Shown one piece after another: positions 1 through 12,147 of a DNA stretch of 64,000 bases (positions within the stretch are counted from its first letter, which is position 1; every line of letters starts with the position of its first letter). The notes beneath the pieces were generated by a model that was not told where the DNA came from, searched no databases, and saw nothing but the letters and a program-made list of their open reading frames with translations. Origin of the DNA: Phalacrocorax aristotelis (Eukaryota; Chordata; Aves; Suliformes; Phalacrocoracidae); NCBI RefSeq assembly GCF_949628215.1, contig NW_027441212.1, forward strand, positions 62,001-126,000. Reading direction: 5' to 3'. Both the position numbers and the translations under genes were made by a program.

Positions 1-917
1 GGCAAGCTTTCTCTTAACCATTCTAGGAAATACTGCTAATAAATATCAAGGATGTAGAGCACAGATCCTCTCCTACTGCACCTCAACAGGAAAGACATGC
101 TCTGAATTAAGATTACTTTCCCATCAAAAAGATTTTGCAAGGGTTTCAGGCATAACACTGAATAAAATTATACGTTCTAAAAACGCATCTTCTATCTGTT
201 AGATAACAGAGAGGTAAGGCTACTTCATCTCTAGTTTAAACACAACCTCTTTGGAGCCACTTCTAAAAATTTACATATACTTTTTTGACCAAATCAGACC
301 ACTCTTTACTGTATTTGCGTATTTTGCTGGCTTCAAGAGCAGAGTTCGTAGGTAACACAGCCAAAAAGTAGAAAGAGTTCTCTTTAGAGCTACTAAGTTT
401 CAGGACCAGCACCGAAGAGACCCTGCAGGTGAGCATCATGTGAAGTCCTGCTGACAGAGCTCAAAGGGAAAGAAAGAATTTAAACCTGAAGACCAGAACA
501 GAATAAAGCTGTACGCCCGTGTTTTAAGGAAGGGAGACAGACAGAACCTTATTCAACTCTGCAGTTTGGTTAAACAGAGCTACTCAAAGCCCTGTCTTCT
601 CTTCCTACATGCCATTCAGTTGGTGTTTAAACGAAGAATCATTTTATTTGTAAAAGCTGCTGCCTTTTCAGGAACTGAATTTATACGGGCTCTTTGCAGA
701 CGGCCCTGGCTGGAACACACGACACGGCGGTATGAAATTGTACGACTTCTTTTCAAAAAGTATGGACAAAGGCCATGCCCAGGAAGACTCAGCAAAAGAT
801 TCTTTCTTTTTAAGTCATCTCTGAATTGTCATGGTCAATATTCTCCCTGCCAACTTCACTGATACTCCCTTAGGGAAAAGGACTCTTTCCAGCCTTTCAC
901 GGACGTTCACATCTTAC

Positions 918-1002
918 CTCGTACATGACTTGTCCTGAAGCCAAGCGCCTCCTGTCTGCGAACGCTAACTGCAACAGATGTAAACTCACGGCATCGCCTT
1001 CA
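918..1002 (-). CDS. AHCTF1: AHCTF1 left copy coding exon 6
   Basis: An 85-nt exon with acceptor ttttccag and donor gtaag. It encodes [18 protein letters not shown] and continues to a phase-0 donor after VMYE, matching the human ELYS stretch ending GQILYE. It is identical to the right copy exon. Confidence 0.9.
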
Positions 1003-4000
1003 CTGGAAAAGGTATAAATGATGACATTTGGTTACAAAGCTGCTTTATAGTCCTCGTTACCCTTTCCTTAGATCTAGGCTGAGGTTTCCTTAATAGCATT
1101 GTCTGGCTCAAAAGAAAAACAGCCCTTCCCAAAACCTGAGAATTGGTCACATTTAGCCACCAAACCACAAAGGAGGAAATTTGGACACTAACAGCTTCTG
1201 GGGCAAAGGCTACCCATACAATCTGGAAGCTTCAAGGTGTTCTATGGAATAAAAATGGTTGGGAACAGTTCTTTGCATTGAAGAGCTCGCAATCAAAACT
1301 GCTTTACAGTCAAACTGAAAAAGATTGCCACTCCATGAGCAGCCGAGCTGAGTAAATAGCTTGCTGATGCGGAAGGGGGCAGATCTTTCTCCCCTTCCCT
1401 TCCCACCAAAGCTCCAGTCCCTCCCCTGCACACACGGCACCTTCCACACCCTCGTTTCAGTCATTAGCCCAGCAGGAAACCACCGACTTGGCTGCTGAAC
1501 ACCTTCCCTGCCAGCCGAGCTGAGCTGGCTCACCAAGGCTCAGGCTGGCACCAGGGAACCGGCCATGCTGTCACCTCCTCCTTTAGGGGCAGCAGGCTGG
1601 TGGATCCGCACCTTTAGTGCTCTGGAGCTGCAGCCTCCACTGCGCTCCATGGTATCTTAACACCACGGTGTGAATATCAAGCAAACCATGAAGCAGTCAT
1701 CAGGAAACAAAGGAAGCCATTTAAGAATGCCAGCACAGAAATAGAGCCACTGTCGCTTTGCTGCCTTTCAGCAGGGAGGAACTAGTAGGTCCCTCTTCAT
1801 CCCTGTTACATCCTGTACAAATCGCACCGTCAGCTCCTTCCATACCAGACAGAATCTCCTGCACGGCTAATTCAACAAAACAAATACATGTGGGTGAACT
1901 CTAGGTGAACAAATACTCAAAAAAAAAAGAAAAATCAGTGGCCGATAGTAAGCTTTTATTCACCTTTCTTGCGTCGACTGAACAGCCCACAAGTAGCAAC
2001 AGTTGCGAGGATCATGCTCAGGCTCTTGAAAAGTAACGGCGCAGACAGGAATCCTTCCTCCTTCAAGCTGACAGTGGTGCCTGCAGGGTTAAAAAAACCA
2101 AAGAAAGCAGGTGAGCCTGGTGGCCCTGCCTGTTTGTAGAAGGGGAGAAGCATCTTCTGAGCAAAGAGCCCCTGACGTGCTTCTCCTCAAGGCACAGAAG
2201 GTCACACTCCCGTCTCAAACAAGGGAGTCACGGGAGCGACTGCTTTTGATGCAACAGCCACGAGGTGAGGAAATTACTGTCCATCACGGGCAATAACCTG
2301 GCTTTATCTCCTCCTCTGCCTGCGGCGCAGGAACATGAAAGATTCCTTCAGCTGCCAGGCAAAAGATTCTTCCTACTCTTGTCGCCTGCTTCAATATTGA
2401 ACTGAAAATGCAGCCTCTCTTCTGCACAAGCTGAAAACAGCGCCAAACACCAGTAGTGTCTTGTTTCTTTACTTGGACTATCTAAAGCGTTTCTCCTCCA
2501 GACTTCTGAACCTTCTTTGCACCTTCACAATCTATTCTTGCCACCTCACTATCCCTCCACTCTCTATTCATGCCGCCAATAGTTCCCGGTGAGTCACTGC
2601 AGATTTGCTTAAGTGAATCCCGATCTGAATTGGGTCAGATATTCCAGGGGGGATTGCTCTTTGGCAGAGCTGAAATCATCTCCCTAATTTCTCTGTTGCT
2701 TATCCCTTGACACGACCCTTATTCCACCTCCAAGTGTTCCAAGCAGACTTTCATTCCCATGCATCGCTGCCTTGGAATGGGTCAGTCCCCTCTTTTGGTC
2801 GAGGCTGAAATGTGGGAGAGAATGTCTTTTCAGCCACAGATCAGCTCTTGATCCTTCATGTCTCACTCCTTTCAACCTGGACGCTTTAAAGAATATTATC
2901 ACCACAATCCCATCATTAACATACTTCAGCCTTTCAATGGGTGCCCTCATTGCAGGAGCTGGTTCTGAGAAATAATGTCTACAATCTCTTTCATTGAAAC
3001 ACACACATTTACTGCTGTCACTGAATACTGCTGGTGGAACAAACTGCCTTATGGAAAGCAGCTGTCTCACGCCCTAACTGCTTGACAGAACCCAGAGGAG
3101 GGAGCTTTCCGCAGTTCCTCAGCCCACAGGCACAATAAGGAGAACAATCCCAGCCCACTGGGGAGAAGGCGGCCCGCTGAATCCAGGTATGGCTCAATGG
3201 TTACTTCAGAAGGGGATTCCTAAACACTCCAAGATTACACTCCACATTTCCCTCCCTGAAAAAGGGCTCTTTAAATTAACAGACTTCCTCCTCAAGCAGA
3301 GCCTTGAGAGCCCTGCACCTCCAGGCGTGACCAAGTGCAAAGGCCGACTTACTCCCGCTGCAGAGTTTTCATATTCCACAGTGACAGGGAGCCATCGGAA
3401 AAACCCACGGCGAGCTGGTTGCTTCTGCTGATGTAGCACAGGGTCGATATTGCTGTTCCTGAAGAACACTGTAACTGAAGGCAGAGATGTCTCCCTGCTC
3501 TGGTCACGGTTGCTCTTCCTTGTGAAACGCCAGCAGCAGCTCTAGTGACAACTGTTAGACCTGCACGCACAAAACCACACAATAAAGGAATGCGTTATGC
3601 CATTCAGGTTGCATTTGAAACACTGACGTGACAACATGTATGATCTAATTCTACCGTCCCTGGCAAAATACCCATTGATGCAATACTTTGTCTGCTCTTC
3701 CCATTTTGTACGCATTCAGAGCACATAGGAACTCTCTGACTGGACAGGTATCCTCGCTCCTATTTCAAAACCAGGTGAAAGCGAAACCTCCATAGACAAA
3801 TTCTTCCTGGGCTCTGCACATCAGGAGTTTGGGCCTCATCGTGAAGCTACTTGAAGTGACACCAGCTCCCGAGGCCACTCTTGTAAGAGCAAAAACAGCG
3901 TATGCAATCCGAGTACACCAAGTACAGGTTCCATTTGGTCAAATGCAGGGATTTTGGTAAGGCATATTTACTTTAAAAAACAAGCCTAAACTTTGCCCCA

Positions 4001-7000
4001 AGTCAATGAACAGAAGCAGAAGAACATTCCCAGGAAATAGGGCACGTCCGACACACCTTCCTGTCAGGCAGCTGCACCGACTCGGATGGTCAAATTCCTA
4101 CCCCTCACTGGCGAGAGTCACCGTGACAGAGGGACCCTGGTGGGAGGGGGTATTTGTAACCTTAGGAGGAGTATGAAGCCACTCCCATTTTTAATCCATT
4201 CAGGACTAGACGATGTCAAACCACCACCTGTAATCAGCAGCCATAAACGTCTGCACAGCAGTAGCTTCAAAGTGGGATGCGTGTTGGTGATTTAAAAGAC
4301 ACAAGTTTTCTTACTTTTCCGTTCAAGTTTAGAAACCGCAAGCTCACCCGATGGTTCATTCTCCCTCTGACTGCAAGAGAGATCATCCAAACCAAGGTCC
4401 ACCACAAGCAGATGACCAACATCTGTCGCCACTGCTGCCACGCCACAAAACCCTTGCAGAGCCTGGTGCAGGTGCCAAGGCCTCACGCTGGCTCCTCCGG
4501 GGTTAGTTATGGGCTCTACAGCAGTTACCTACAGGAAAACTACAAGTTAGTATTTAAGCTCTTTGACAAGCTTTGATAGAAATCACTCAAAAGTGAAACC
4601 AGAACCAGCCCATCAGAAGCAAGAAAGTAAATACAGGTTTCTCAGACTTAAAAACACAGCATTGATCCCAATTATATCCAGACAAAACAAACAAACAAAC
4701 CAACCCCCAAAAATGTCCGGTACAAAAATCCGTTACTGCCTTCCGTTTACTGGGTTTCCTGCAGGGATTTCGCTGAGCTCACTCCAACTGCAATGGTGCA
4801 GTCTATTATCACAGCTTACCAAGTTCCATTTTCTACTTAGAAACCATTAACTCGAAGACAACACAGAAAATCCGTTAAATGCAAGAAACTTGACCATATT
4901 TAAGGGACTGGAGTAAGAAAGACCAAACTCACTCTCGCTCTCCCACGGCCCCCAGCCCGTCAGCACTGGGATACAGCCCACGCCTTCTTTGCCAAACAGG
5001 TATTAGGGCAAATCTCGGCTCTCAGTCAGACGCGGCAGCGGCCAAGTTGCAGGGGAGACACACCGCTGCCACGGCAATGGAGTATTGTTACAGATAGTGG
5101 AAGGGAGATACCAGCTTAGGGAAAGTTACACCAGTCCTCATTTAGAATCAAAAGAGCAACCAGGGAAAGCAGAAAAGTTTTCAGTGCCGAAACAGCGGCA
5201 AAAAGCCCAGCAGCTGGTTCGCCAAAAACCAGCTCCCGCTGAGGAGAAGCGCACGCTGCTCTGTAACACGCGGAGCCGCCTGCCAGCAGCTTTAGTACAA
5301 GGCCCTGATGAAGACAGACCTTTCAGCACCTGCAGCCCCTCCCGGGACAGCCCTGGCTGCTCCAGCAGAGACACCAGCACGTGAGGGCTCCTGCACTAAG
5401 GCTCCACAACAAAAGAACACGGGCTGCCCTTCAGCCTCCTTGCATAATGTCACACAGTGACACCAGGGAGCTTTACATCAACACCAACCTGTTACACGAC
5501 AATGGAACAGAGCAGTGAGCACCACAAGGATTCCTTTTTTTATATATATTGGTTTTTCTCCCCAGAGGTGGGGAAAAACTGACCAAACCTCCAAGCCCCA
5601 AAGTTCTCTCCTCTCCCGTATCAAGCACTTGCTGTGACTGCGCTGCCTGGCAATCTGCTACAGAATTTACCTTTCCTTTGGGCCACAAGAATTCTACTCC
5701 TACAAGTGCCCGCAGTAATTGACACAACTTTATATTGTTTCACACTTCCTGGAAATCAGATGAAATCTCCAATCTTCTCAGCTACTCAAAGCACCACCAA
5801 AAGTGCGTTGATTATTCAAATTCTTGCTGCTCCAAGCCTTGATGACTCTCAGGAGGAAAGCAGAAACACTGCACATATCGTGCTGCAGAATCAGCCAAAG
5901 TTCCCGTGTTGCTGTTAACTTTTTTTCTTTTAAGGTCTCGTTTTGTTGTTGTACAACTGGCCCCAAATCCACCTTTTCCACCTTTGCATACAGGTTCCCA
6001 GTTTTAACGCTTCAGTTTTCCCTGTAGAAGCTCCTGGAACTGCCTATTTTCCCATGGCACCAGGCACTGGCTTTGCACACTCTCCTACACTGCTGCCAGC
6101 TCATTCTGGGAACGAACGCAGAAATCCTGTCTCAGCTCCCTCACTCTGAAAGCTGCCCTTCTGCCTCACACAAACCAGGAAGAGTGGGGAAAATACCATT
6201 CCAGAGCTCTGAAACATGCAACCGTTATAAACCAATTTAATACCATTAATATTTTCAATTCAGGTTTGCTTTTACAAGTCTGAATGACTGCACGTCTATG
6301 TCAGCACACAGCTTGCCTTTCCATCTCAAACGCTGAGATTTATCAGGACGATCGGCAAACCCACACAGCGGAGCACCAACCCAGCTCAGCTCGTTAGAAA
6401 TCACCACCACACAAACGCGCACTGCCAGCAATCACACTGTAGCGCTACAGACAAACAAACCCCGCCTGGATTCTAGCAAGTCAAACCCAATCACGCTCTG
6501 GAAAGCTGAGTAATACGGAAGTATTTATCTGTCGCAGATTCTAAGGTGGTAAAGATAGAGTGAATTTTGATGTTCCATTACCTTAAGGTGACTCTTGTCT
6601 ACATTCAGATAAGGAGTCGAGGGGAAAGGACGTCATTTGAGTTTATGGGTTAGAGAAGGCAGGGAAAATTAGCAACATTACACCAGAGTATCCCACCCGC
6701 ACAAGCACCATATGCAATAAGCAGAGGTTCAAGGGCTTCAGGCTGAAAGTCAGTCTGTAACCACCTGCCAGGTAACGCAGTGAAGCCTGTTTTTTCCCAT
6801 CCTAAGTCAACAGAAAAATGTGCTTTGCTCTAAAGTCACCTGCTTGCTAGTCCGAGACTCCTGGGAATGTGCCGAAGTCAGCTACAGCACAGCCATGGAA
6901 GTCTGAGATATTTTAAAGACAGTATTTCTGACATAATGAACCATTCAGGACATGTATGTTACCAACACTTGAAAGGCAGGGTGAGGACGAGGTCTTTGTC

Positions 7001-8882
7001 ACTCTGGCTAAAAAAAAAGGTAGTTTTCAAGGCCTTTTTGTCAAAGTGGAGAATTAGGTAACTACGTGCTCTACTGTAAAACCAGAAAACTTGTTTGACT
7101 CTCTCAGCAAACTCAAAGGATAACGGTACCGTTAACCCCACCATTTCACATCAAGGTGCTCTCGACTGGACACTCTGCAGTGACAGTATGATGACACAAT
7201 AGAGAAAATGGACGTCCTAGCAAAGAGACGCTCCAAAGCTGCTCCTGAAACAGCGTTATGCAGCACCTGACAACGTTTCCCCCATTAAAAAGGACCTACC
7301 CTTCCTGGCAGAACTACTGCTGTAACCACGCTTGATGTTCCAAGGTCGTACAGGCAGAGAACACTTCCCTCTGCTTCTCTCAAGCCAACCAGCAGCCCCG
7401 TTCCCGTCTGCCAGGAAACCTCCTTCACCACGCGGATGGTGGGAGGCTGCTCACGGGCTCCACTGAAACGGTGTGCAGAGAGCCGCTCTCCCGTCACAGC
7501 GCTCACGACCTCCAGCTGAGGGCCACACGCCAGCCAGGCCAGCCCATCTCTCCCTGGAAGAAGAGAAAAGGCTGGCTAAAGCAAACTCCCAAGAGAGGGT
7601 TGAAAACAACAGGAAAATCACAATCACTGCCCCTTTGCTTCAACAGAAGTACCTCACAGAGCAAGAGAGGCTTACCCAATTCCGGTCGATTATTGAAAAT
7701 CACCCACTGAATCCTCAACCAATGCATCGTAAAATGAACCACCTTATTATTTTGCATTTGGACTTGTCATTCCTGCACTGAAGAATTCTGGTTGTTTGGG
7801 ATAAAGATTACAATAGATTGGTCTCTAGTCTTTATACCATATTCAGCTTGGTTTTGCTAGAAATCATCTAAATACATAGGAGAATACAACTCCTAAAGCA
7901 TATACTTCAAATATGGCAAAATCTCAGCCAATTCTTTTCTAGTTTACTAACTTTGCTCGACACACGCCTACTTTGGGCAGGGATTTGGACTTCAACAAGG
8001 AATTACCTTAAAATGGGCACTGCGGGAGCCAATTTCAACTTTTACACACGCTGATCACAGAGAGAAGTTAGCACATTTAGTTTCACTGAACTACTTCCAA
8101 CACAAAGGGAGTATTAACTCAACTACTGCACTTACAGTCACACAGAGAGATCCTACATGGTCTTCACAGGCGCCCGGACACCCAGGCAGGCCCCCAGCGC
8201 TACCTTCAGATCACCGACAAAGTCAGCTACCTCATCTGCTCAGCCGCTCTCAGCAGCTCTCCCGGGACACTCCTCTGCGTCCCATTAAATACTCTGCAAA
8301 CCTGGCTGCAGCGCCTAACAGGGCTTTCCTCTTCCTTCTGTTTTTAGTCAGGCTAGGAAAGAAAAAGCAGGGGGGGTTGCCTCTCTAACACTGTGGAAGA
8401 ACTAGTTCTGCACGGGATGTTATGATGGTACAAATAAATACAGCCCAAAACCACACCAGGACTTTTTTGAAAACTGCCTTTCCTTCAATTAGAAGTTGAG
8501 GAGGGCTCACGGACTTGCCCGTGTTATTTTAATAGCTCAAGACTGGCGCAGGCTGTTGTCCTTTCAAAGTTTAACTCTACTAATGTTTTAATGTTAACAT
8601 TTTTCATCATTTTGTCATAGTTCATCCTTTCTGTTCTCTCAAAACCTGACGCGCCTGAGCAGCACCAACCTGACACAGCTGATACTGTGACCCCGTGCCT
8701 CAGGTCACCTCCAGGCAGTAACAACTTCACAGCAAGACCCAATTTCAAGGAAAAGGCTCACCTCTGGAAAACCGCCCACGCAGCACAGAACCTCGGGTGA
8801 GCTCATCTTCCCCAAGAGCCTGAATGGTCACCTCGGGAAACTGCAGCAGGCTGCTCGTTACCTGAGCCGCGAGGTCTCGCAT
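918..8882 (-). CDS. AHCTF1: AHCTF1 (ELYS nucleoporin), left copy, coding exons 1-6, runs off window start
   Basis: ELYS binds nucleosomes at the end of mitosis and recruits the Nup107-160 complex to start pore assembly. Six minus-strand exons (8762-8882, 7300-7553, 4315-4528, 3353-3560, 1964-2080, 918-1002) join in phase into 333 codons with no stop. They match the N-terminal propeller of human ELYS, for example [10 protein letters not shown] at the start, [22 protein letters not shown] and [10 protein letters not shown]. All six have AG/GT borders. Coding sequence differs from the right copy at only 5 of 999 positions. The next exon would lie left of base 1, so this could be the complete gene or another fragment. 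Identity is certain at family level; completeness is unknown. Confidence 0.9.
1655..1866. repeat. Dispersed repeat in ELYS intron 5 (left copy)
   Basis: This intronic stretch also occurs, inverted and at roughly 80% identity by eye, at about 28125-28320. Shared blocks include the run around 'gatgaagagggacctac', 'ctccctgctgaaagg' and 'tttcctgatgactgcttcat' on the minus strand. It is probably an old transposon or LTR fragment; I could not name the family. Confidence 0.6.
1964..2080 (-). CDS. AHCTF1: AHCTF1 left copy coding exon 5
   Basis: A 117-nt exon (acceptor ccctgcag, donor gtgaa) that reads [20 protein letters not shown] and then [15 protein letters not shown], almost the human sequence. 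A 65-residue ORF over the same bases is out of frame and only looks like a membrane-protein tail. Confidence 0.92.
3353..3560 (-). CDS. AHCTF1: AHCTF1 left copy coding exon 4 (propeller blade)
   Basis: A 208-nt exon with acceptor gtgcgtgcag and donor gtaagt. It encodes a WD-like propeller blade, GRHLCLQL then [20 protein letters not shown] and [10 protein letters not shown]. Against the right copy there is a cluster of three changes that makes Ile (GTAI) here and Leu (GTAL) there; human has Val. Confidence 0.95.
4315..4528 (-). CDS. AHCTF1: AHCTF1 left copy coding exon 3
   Basis: A 214-nt exon (acceptor tttcctgtag, donor gtaag) that reads [14 protein letters not shown] and then [20 protein letters not shown] and GLDDLSC. 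It matches the human propeller. The two differences from the right copy are synonymous. Confidence 0.93.
7300..7553 (-). CDS. AHCTF1: AHCTF1 left copy coding exon 2
   Basis: A 254-nt exon (acceptor tcttccag, donor gtaggt). It encodes [51 protein letters not shown] and VVLPGR, which is close to human ELYS residues just after the start. It is identical in protein to the right copy. Confidence 0.95.
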
Positions 8883-8888
8883 TCTTCA
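8762..8888 (-). CDS. AHCTF1: AHCTF1 left copy coding exon 1 with start codon
   Basis: The exon opens after acceptor ctattcacag at 8888, and five untranslated bases precede the ATG at 8882-8880. The protein starts [20 protein letters not shown], nearly the human start, and ends in phase 1 at a gtgag donor. An acceptor so close to the ATG means at least one non-coding 5' exon lies upstream; I did not find it. Identical to the right copy. Confidence 0.92.
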
Positions 8889-11800
8889 CTGTGAATAGAG
8901 AAAAAAATGCAAAAAGAGGCTCCTGACAGCCATCGACATTTTTGAGATTGACAGAACTTTCATCCCTTTGCCGTGAAAAATCTCCCGTCCACCTCCTGCG
9001 GCTCTTTTCCTTAACAAAAGGGCACTCAGGACAGGTTTGGATCTCACAGCAGAGCAAAAGCAGAATCCTTTGCTTTTCTGATGCCTACGAGATCACCAAC
9101 AAAAAGGGACGCAGGGGTATTGACAGGATAAACAACACGGGGAAAAAGCCCAAGACACTGGAGTCAAGTCAAGCAAGGCGGCACGAGTCAGAGACCGAGT
9201 TTTGCATTAAAAAGCTCCAGAAAATAAACAAAAAAGAACAAGTTGAGAAATTACATGTTTGAGCAGAATCACATCCAGCCAAGTCAGTGTTCTGGGATGT
9301 CACCGTTGACTGACATGTAGTACATGAAAGTCAGATTCAAAGGCCAACAATGTTACGGGCTTACTGAAGGAAAAGCTAAAGATACGGTCAGTCGCAGCTG
9401 AAGACGTGATATCACAAACCAGGTTCACTTCAGTGCCACCAAAAGAGAGGCCTTGCTGCTGCCCCCCTCTCTCCATCTGCTCCTTCCTTCTGCTCCTGTA
9501 TCCCTGTGCCTTCCCTTGCCCTGACCTGCACACGTTTTAGAGCTCCTTAGGAGCCACATTAACTCCCCAAGCAGACAGGGAACGCACCCACAAGAGCAGA
9601 GAGATTTCCACCAGCTTAGAGAGTGAAACGGGGTTGCAGAGAGAGCCAGCAAGCATAAAAGCTGGCACAAGGAAGGAGGCAGGACACTGCACCGGGGAGA
9701 AGGAGAGGGGATTTGCCCATCTCCATTCTGTGGCCGTAAGCCGTCCTGCTAGCTCATGCATGTGTGAAACCACACACTCACTTTGCAAGGAGAGCTGCAA
9801 GAAACCCCTTTGCTTTTAGAAAGGGCAGCACCCAAGGCACTCTCAGTCAACTCTGGACTCCCTCGTGCACGTAGAGGCTCACTCTCGCACGGAGGGAGGC
9901 TGAGGCTGACGGGCGTCATTCTTTCACTCAGCCAGATGTGGAAGCTAAAGTGATCTCAGGGAAGCGTTAGTTACTTGGTGGTCAGAGAAGGGACACCATT
10001 GCCTGACACTGCTCGGGTCACATTGTCTAAGGAAAGAGGACAAAGAGTGGGAAGAAGCCAAAGAAGAAGAAATGGAAGAAAAACTATGCTCTGTTGAGAA
10101 AAACAGCATCCGCTTTGTTGAACAGCAGGGAAAGATCACAATTATAGAGCTTTCTGAATCACTATTAATGACTGGTTCAGTGACATTTTCCCCAGAAATA
10201 CAGCCCCCAACAGCCCCGATCCCGTATCTGATGCAGACCACAGATTTCATTTCCCTTTACATGAAAAAACCCAAACCCAAGACACATCAGCGTTTGACAC
10301 TAGAGCCACTTTACCCAGCTGCCTCCTATGGTTATTCTCCAACACGACTATTCCTGCATGCAGGAGCTGCAGTCCCTCTCCAACGCGGCAAAGCTAGCAA
10401 AAGCTCCTCAGGTCACTCCTGAAAGTGTGCTCTGTTGCACACTGCTTGGCGTACCTGGACAGACGGGCGCAGGCGCCGAGTGTCTCAGGGCAGAGCACAC
10501 ACGCAGCCGTCCTGACAGAGGCAGAGCCCAGCGAAGACAACGTTCCCAGTGCTCCCACAGCGCTGGCCCCTCGCAGCACCGGTTCCAGAGTCACGGAGTC
10601 ACAAGGGAGAGAAAGGCCTTCCGGAATCCCTGGGGGCAGCTGGTCCAGCCCCTGCGCAGGCAGGGTCACCCAGAGCAGGCTGCCCAGGGCCAGGGCCCGG
10701 CGGCTGCTGAACCCCCAGTGCTCAAACACACCCCTTGCAAACAGCCGCCCGACGAGGGGAACTGCGGAAACGTTGGCAGCCCACGCGACAGGCCCAGGGG
10801 TTTGGGGACTCGCTCCGACCAACTGAAGTATCCTCTCCTCCACACCAGTAAAACACCACCACACCAGCAGGGGCTTGTCACCATTCTTCCTCCAAAGCTC
10901 CGTCCGACGGCTCACTAGGCAGAAGACACAAAGTTAAGGGAAGCCTGATTAAGTTCGTTTCACTGCCTTAAACCAGCAAACCCCAGGCATGTGGATGCAG
11001 GAAAACGAGCTGAAGCAGGCAGGGAATGAGGAGCCGCCCTCAGCAGAGCAGGACACGGCACCGTGTGCCCAAACGCAGGTGACAGCTGCCAGCCAAGGCT
11101 GACACAGCCACCCTGACTGACGGGCCTAAGGCGGCACTTGAACCACCGCGCTCAGCCCCACACCCCAGACGGGGGGTCAGCGGTGCCGACAGGATTAAGT
11201 CCTGACTGACTCCCGACAACAGACGCTGACGCTGACTGGCGCCAGCCAGCTGAGTCCGGGCAGGTGATGCTGGCCGACTGATGCTGGCCGACTCACTCTG
11301 GCCAACTGACGCATGGCTCGGGTCCTCCTTCTGCCATCGCACCTGGGCATCACCCCTGATGGAGCTGGGCGGGCAGAGGGGTCCCTGGCGCTGCCACTCA
11401 TACCTGTCGGGCAGAGCTCGGGAAGCTGGAGAGGCCCCTGACTAGTAGAGGCGCTACTTAGCGACACAGAGACGCTGCTTAACAGCAGCTGAAACATCAG
11501 TGTGCCCTCAGCACTATGCCAGCGTCGCTGAAGGACGTTAACTCTATCCCAGCTACAACCAGCACAGCTCTGAAGTTTTTAACCACCTCTCCTGTGGAGA
11601 AGAGTGTGGATGAAATGCCCAGCTCCCCGTTGGCTGCAGACCACAGGAAGGCACCAGAGATGGCTCTATAATTTTGTGTGAGGGAAAGGGCTGCGGACAA
11701 ACCAAACGCGTTTGATATCTAATACTGTAATCACCTGCGCAGTTAGGCTCTCTTCTCAAACTCCTCCTTCCACCTGTCAAGAGGATTTAACTACATACGT

Positions 11801-11979
11801 AAAAAGGGAAAAAAGCTTCCTGCCTTTTTTCCCTTTAAGTGAGACAAGTCCTTTCCTATTCAGGCTCTGCTTAAGTCTTAAATAGAACTGGTGACAAAGT
11901 AATTCCCTGATCTCCTCTTTCTGCTTTCAGAAGATCAGATGTGATGTTTTGAAGTAACAACCATGGGAGCTGCACTTAC
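8889..11979. other. 5' flank or first intron of ELYS (left copy)
   Basis: This stretch is mostly non-coding by eye. It contains the exon-like ORF at 10455-10914 and, at about 11215-11315, short imperfect tandem repeats of a 'ctgatgctggccga'-like unit. No ELYS promoter could be fixed. Short ORFs here have no recognisable product. Confidence 0.5.
10455..10914 (-). CDS. Unrecognised exon-like ORF, left copy
   Basis: A 460-nt stop-free stretch on the minus strand is bounded by a good acceptor (cttctgcctag) and a donor (gtacgc). It encodes WRKNGDKPLLVWWCFTGVEE, later ARGVFEHWGFSSRRALALG. Its two differences from the right copy are one synonymous (Cys) and one Val/Met change. The GC-rich composition favours long chance ORFs and the opposite strand is also open, so the evidence is moderate. 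I do not recognise the protein. Confidence 0.3.
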
Positions 11980-12147
11980 ATCCGTCACAGGAACTGCTTC
12001 CACAGCAGGCACTAACAGCGGCATCGGACATTGTATCTTCACAAATGAGACACAACAACTCATCTGGACTAGGATCACCAGAGCAGGATGAGGAGGAAGA
12101 AGAGGGTGATGGCTCCTCTGGCAAAAAGGGAGGCTTTTCCTTCTTTC
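11980..12147 (-). CDS. RBBP6-like RING-finger exon, left copy
   Basis: A 168-nt exon with donor gtaagt and probable acceptor tgtgag reads KKEKPPFLPEEPSPSSSSSS, then PDELLCLICEDTMSDA and ACCGSSSCDG. This is the linker and first half of the RING of RBBP6, an E3 ubiquitin ligase and mRNA 3'-processing factor (family form: PDELLCLIC...CCGNSYCDE). The Cys ligands CLIC, CC and C are kept. The matching DWNN, zinc-knuckle and second RING-half exons were not found nearby, so this may be an orphan exon of a decayed RBBP6-like duplicate, or part of an exon set I could not read. Lys to Glu and Ile-Pro to Ser-Ala changes show it is diverged. Confidence 0.72.

Noticed and set aside
1956..2153. A 65-residue ORF that looks like a tail-anchored membrane protein with a poly(A) signal
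   Set aside because: It is the wrong frame of ELYS coding exon 5 (1964-2080), and the AATAAA overlaps its donor side by chance.
11497..11780. Possible second half of the RBBP6 RING on the minus strand (around VVKNFRA)
   Set aside because: The frame lacks the CPTC zinc ligands; the resemblance is too weak to call.
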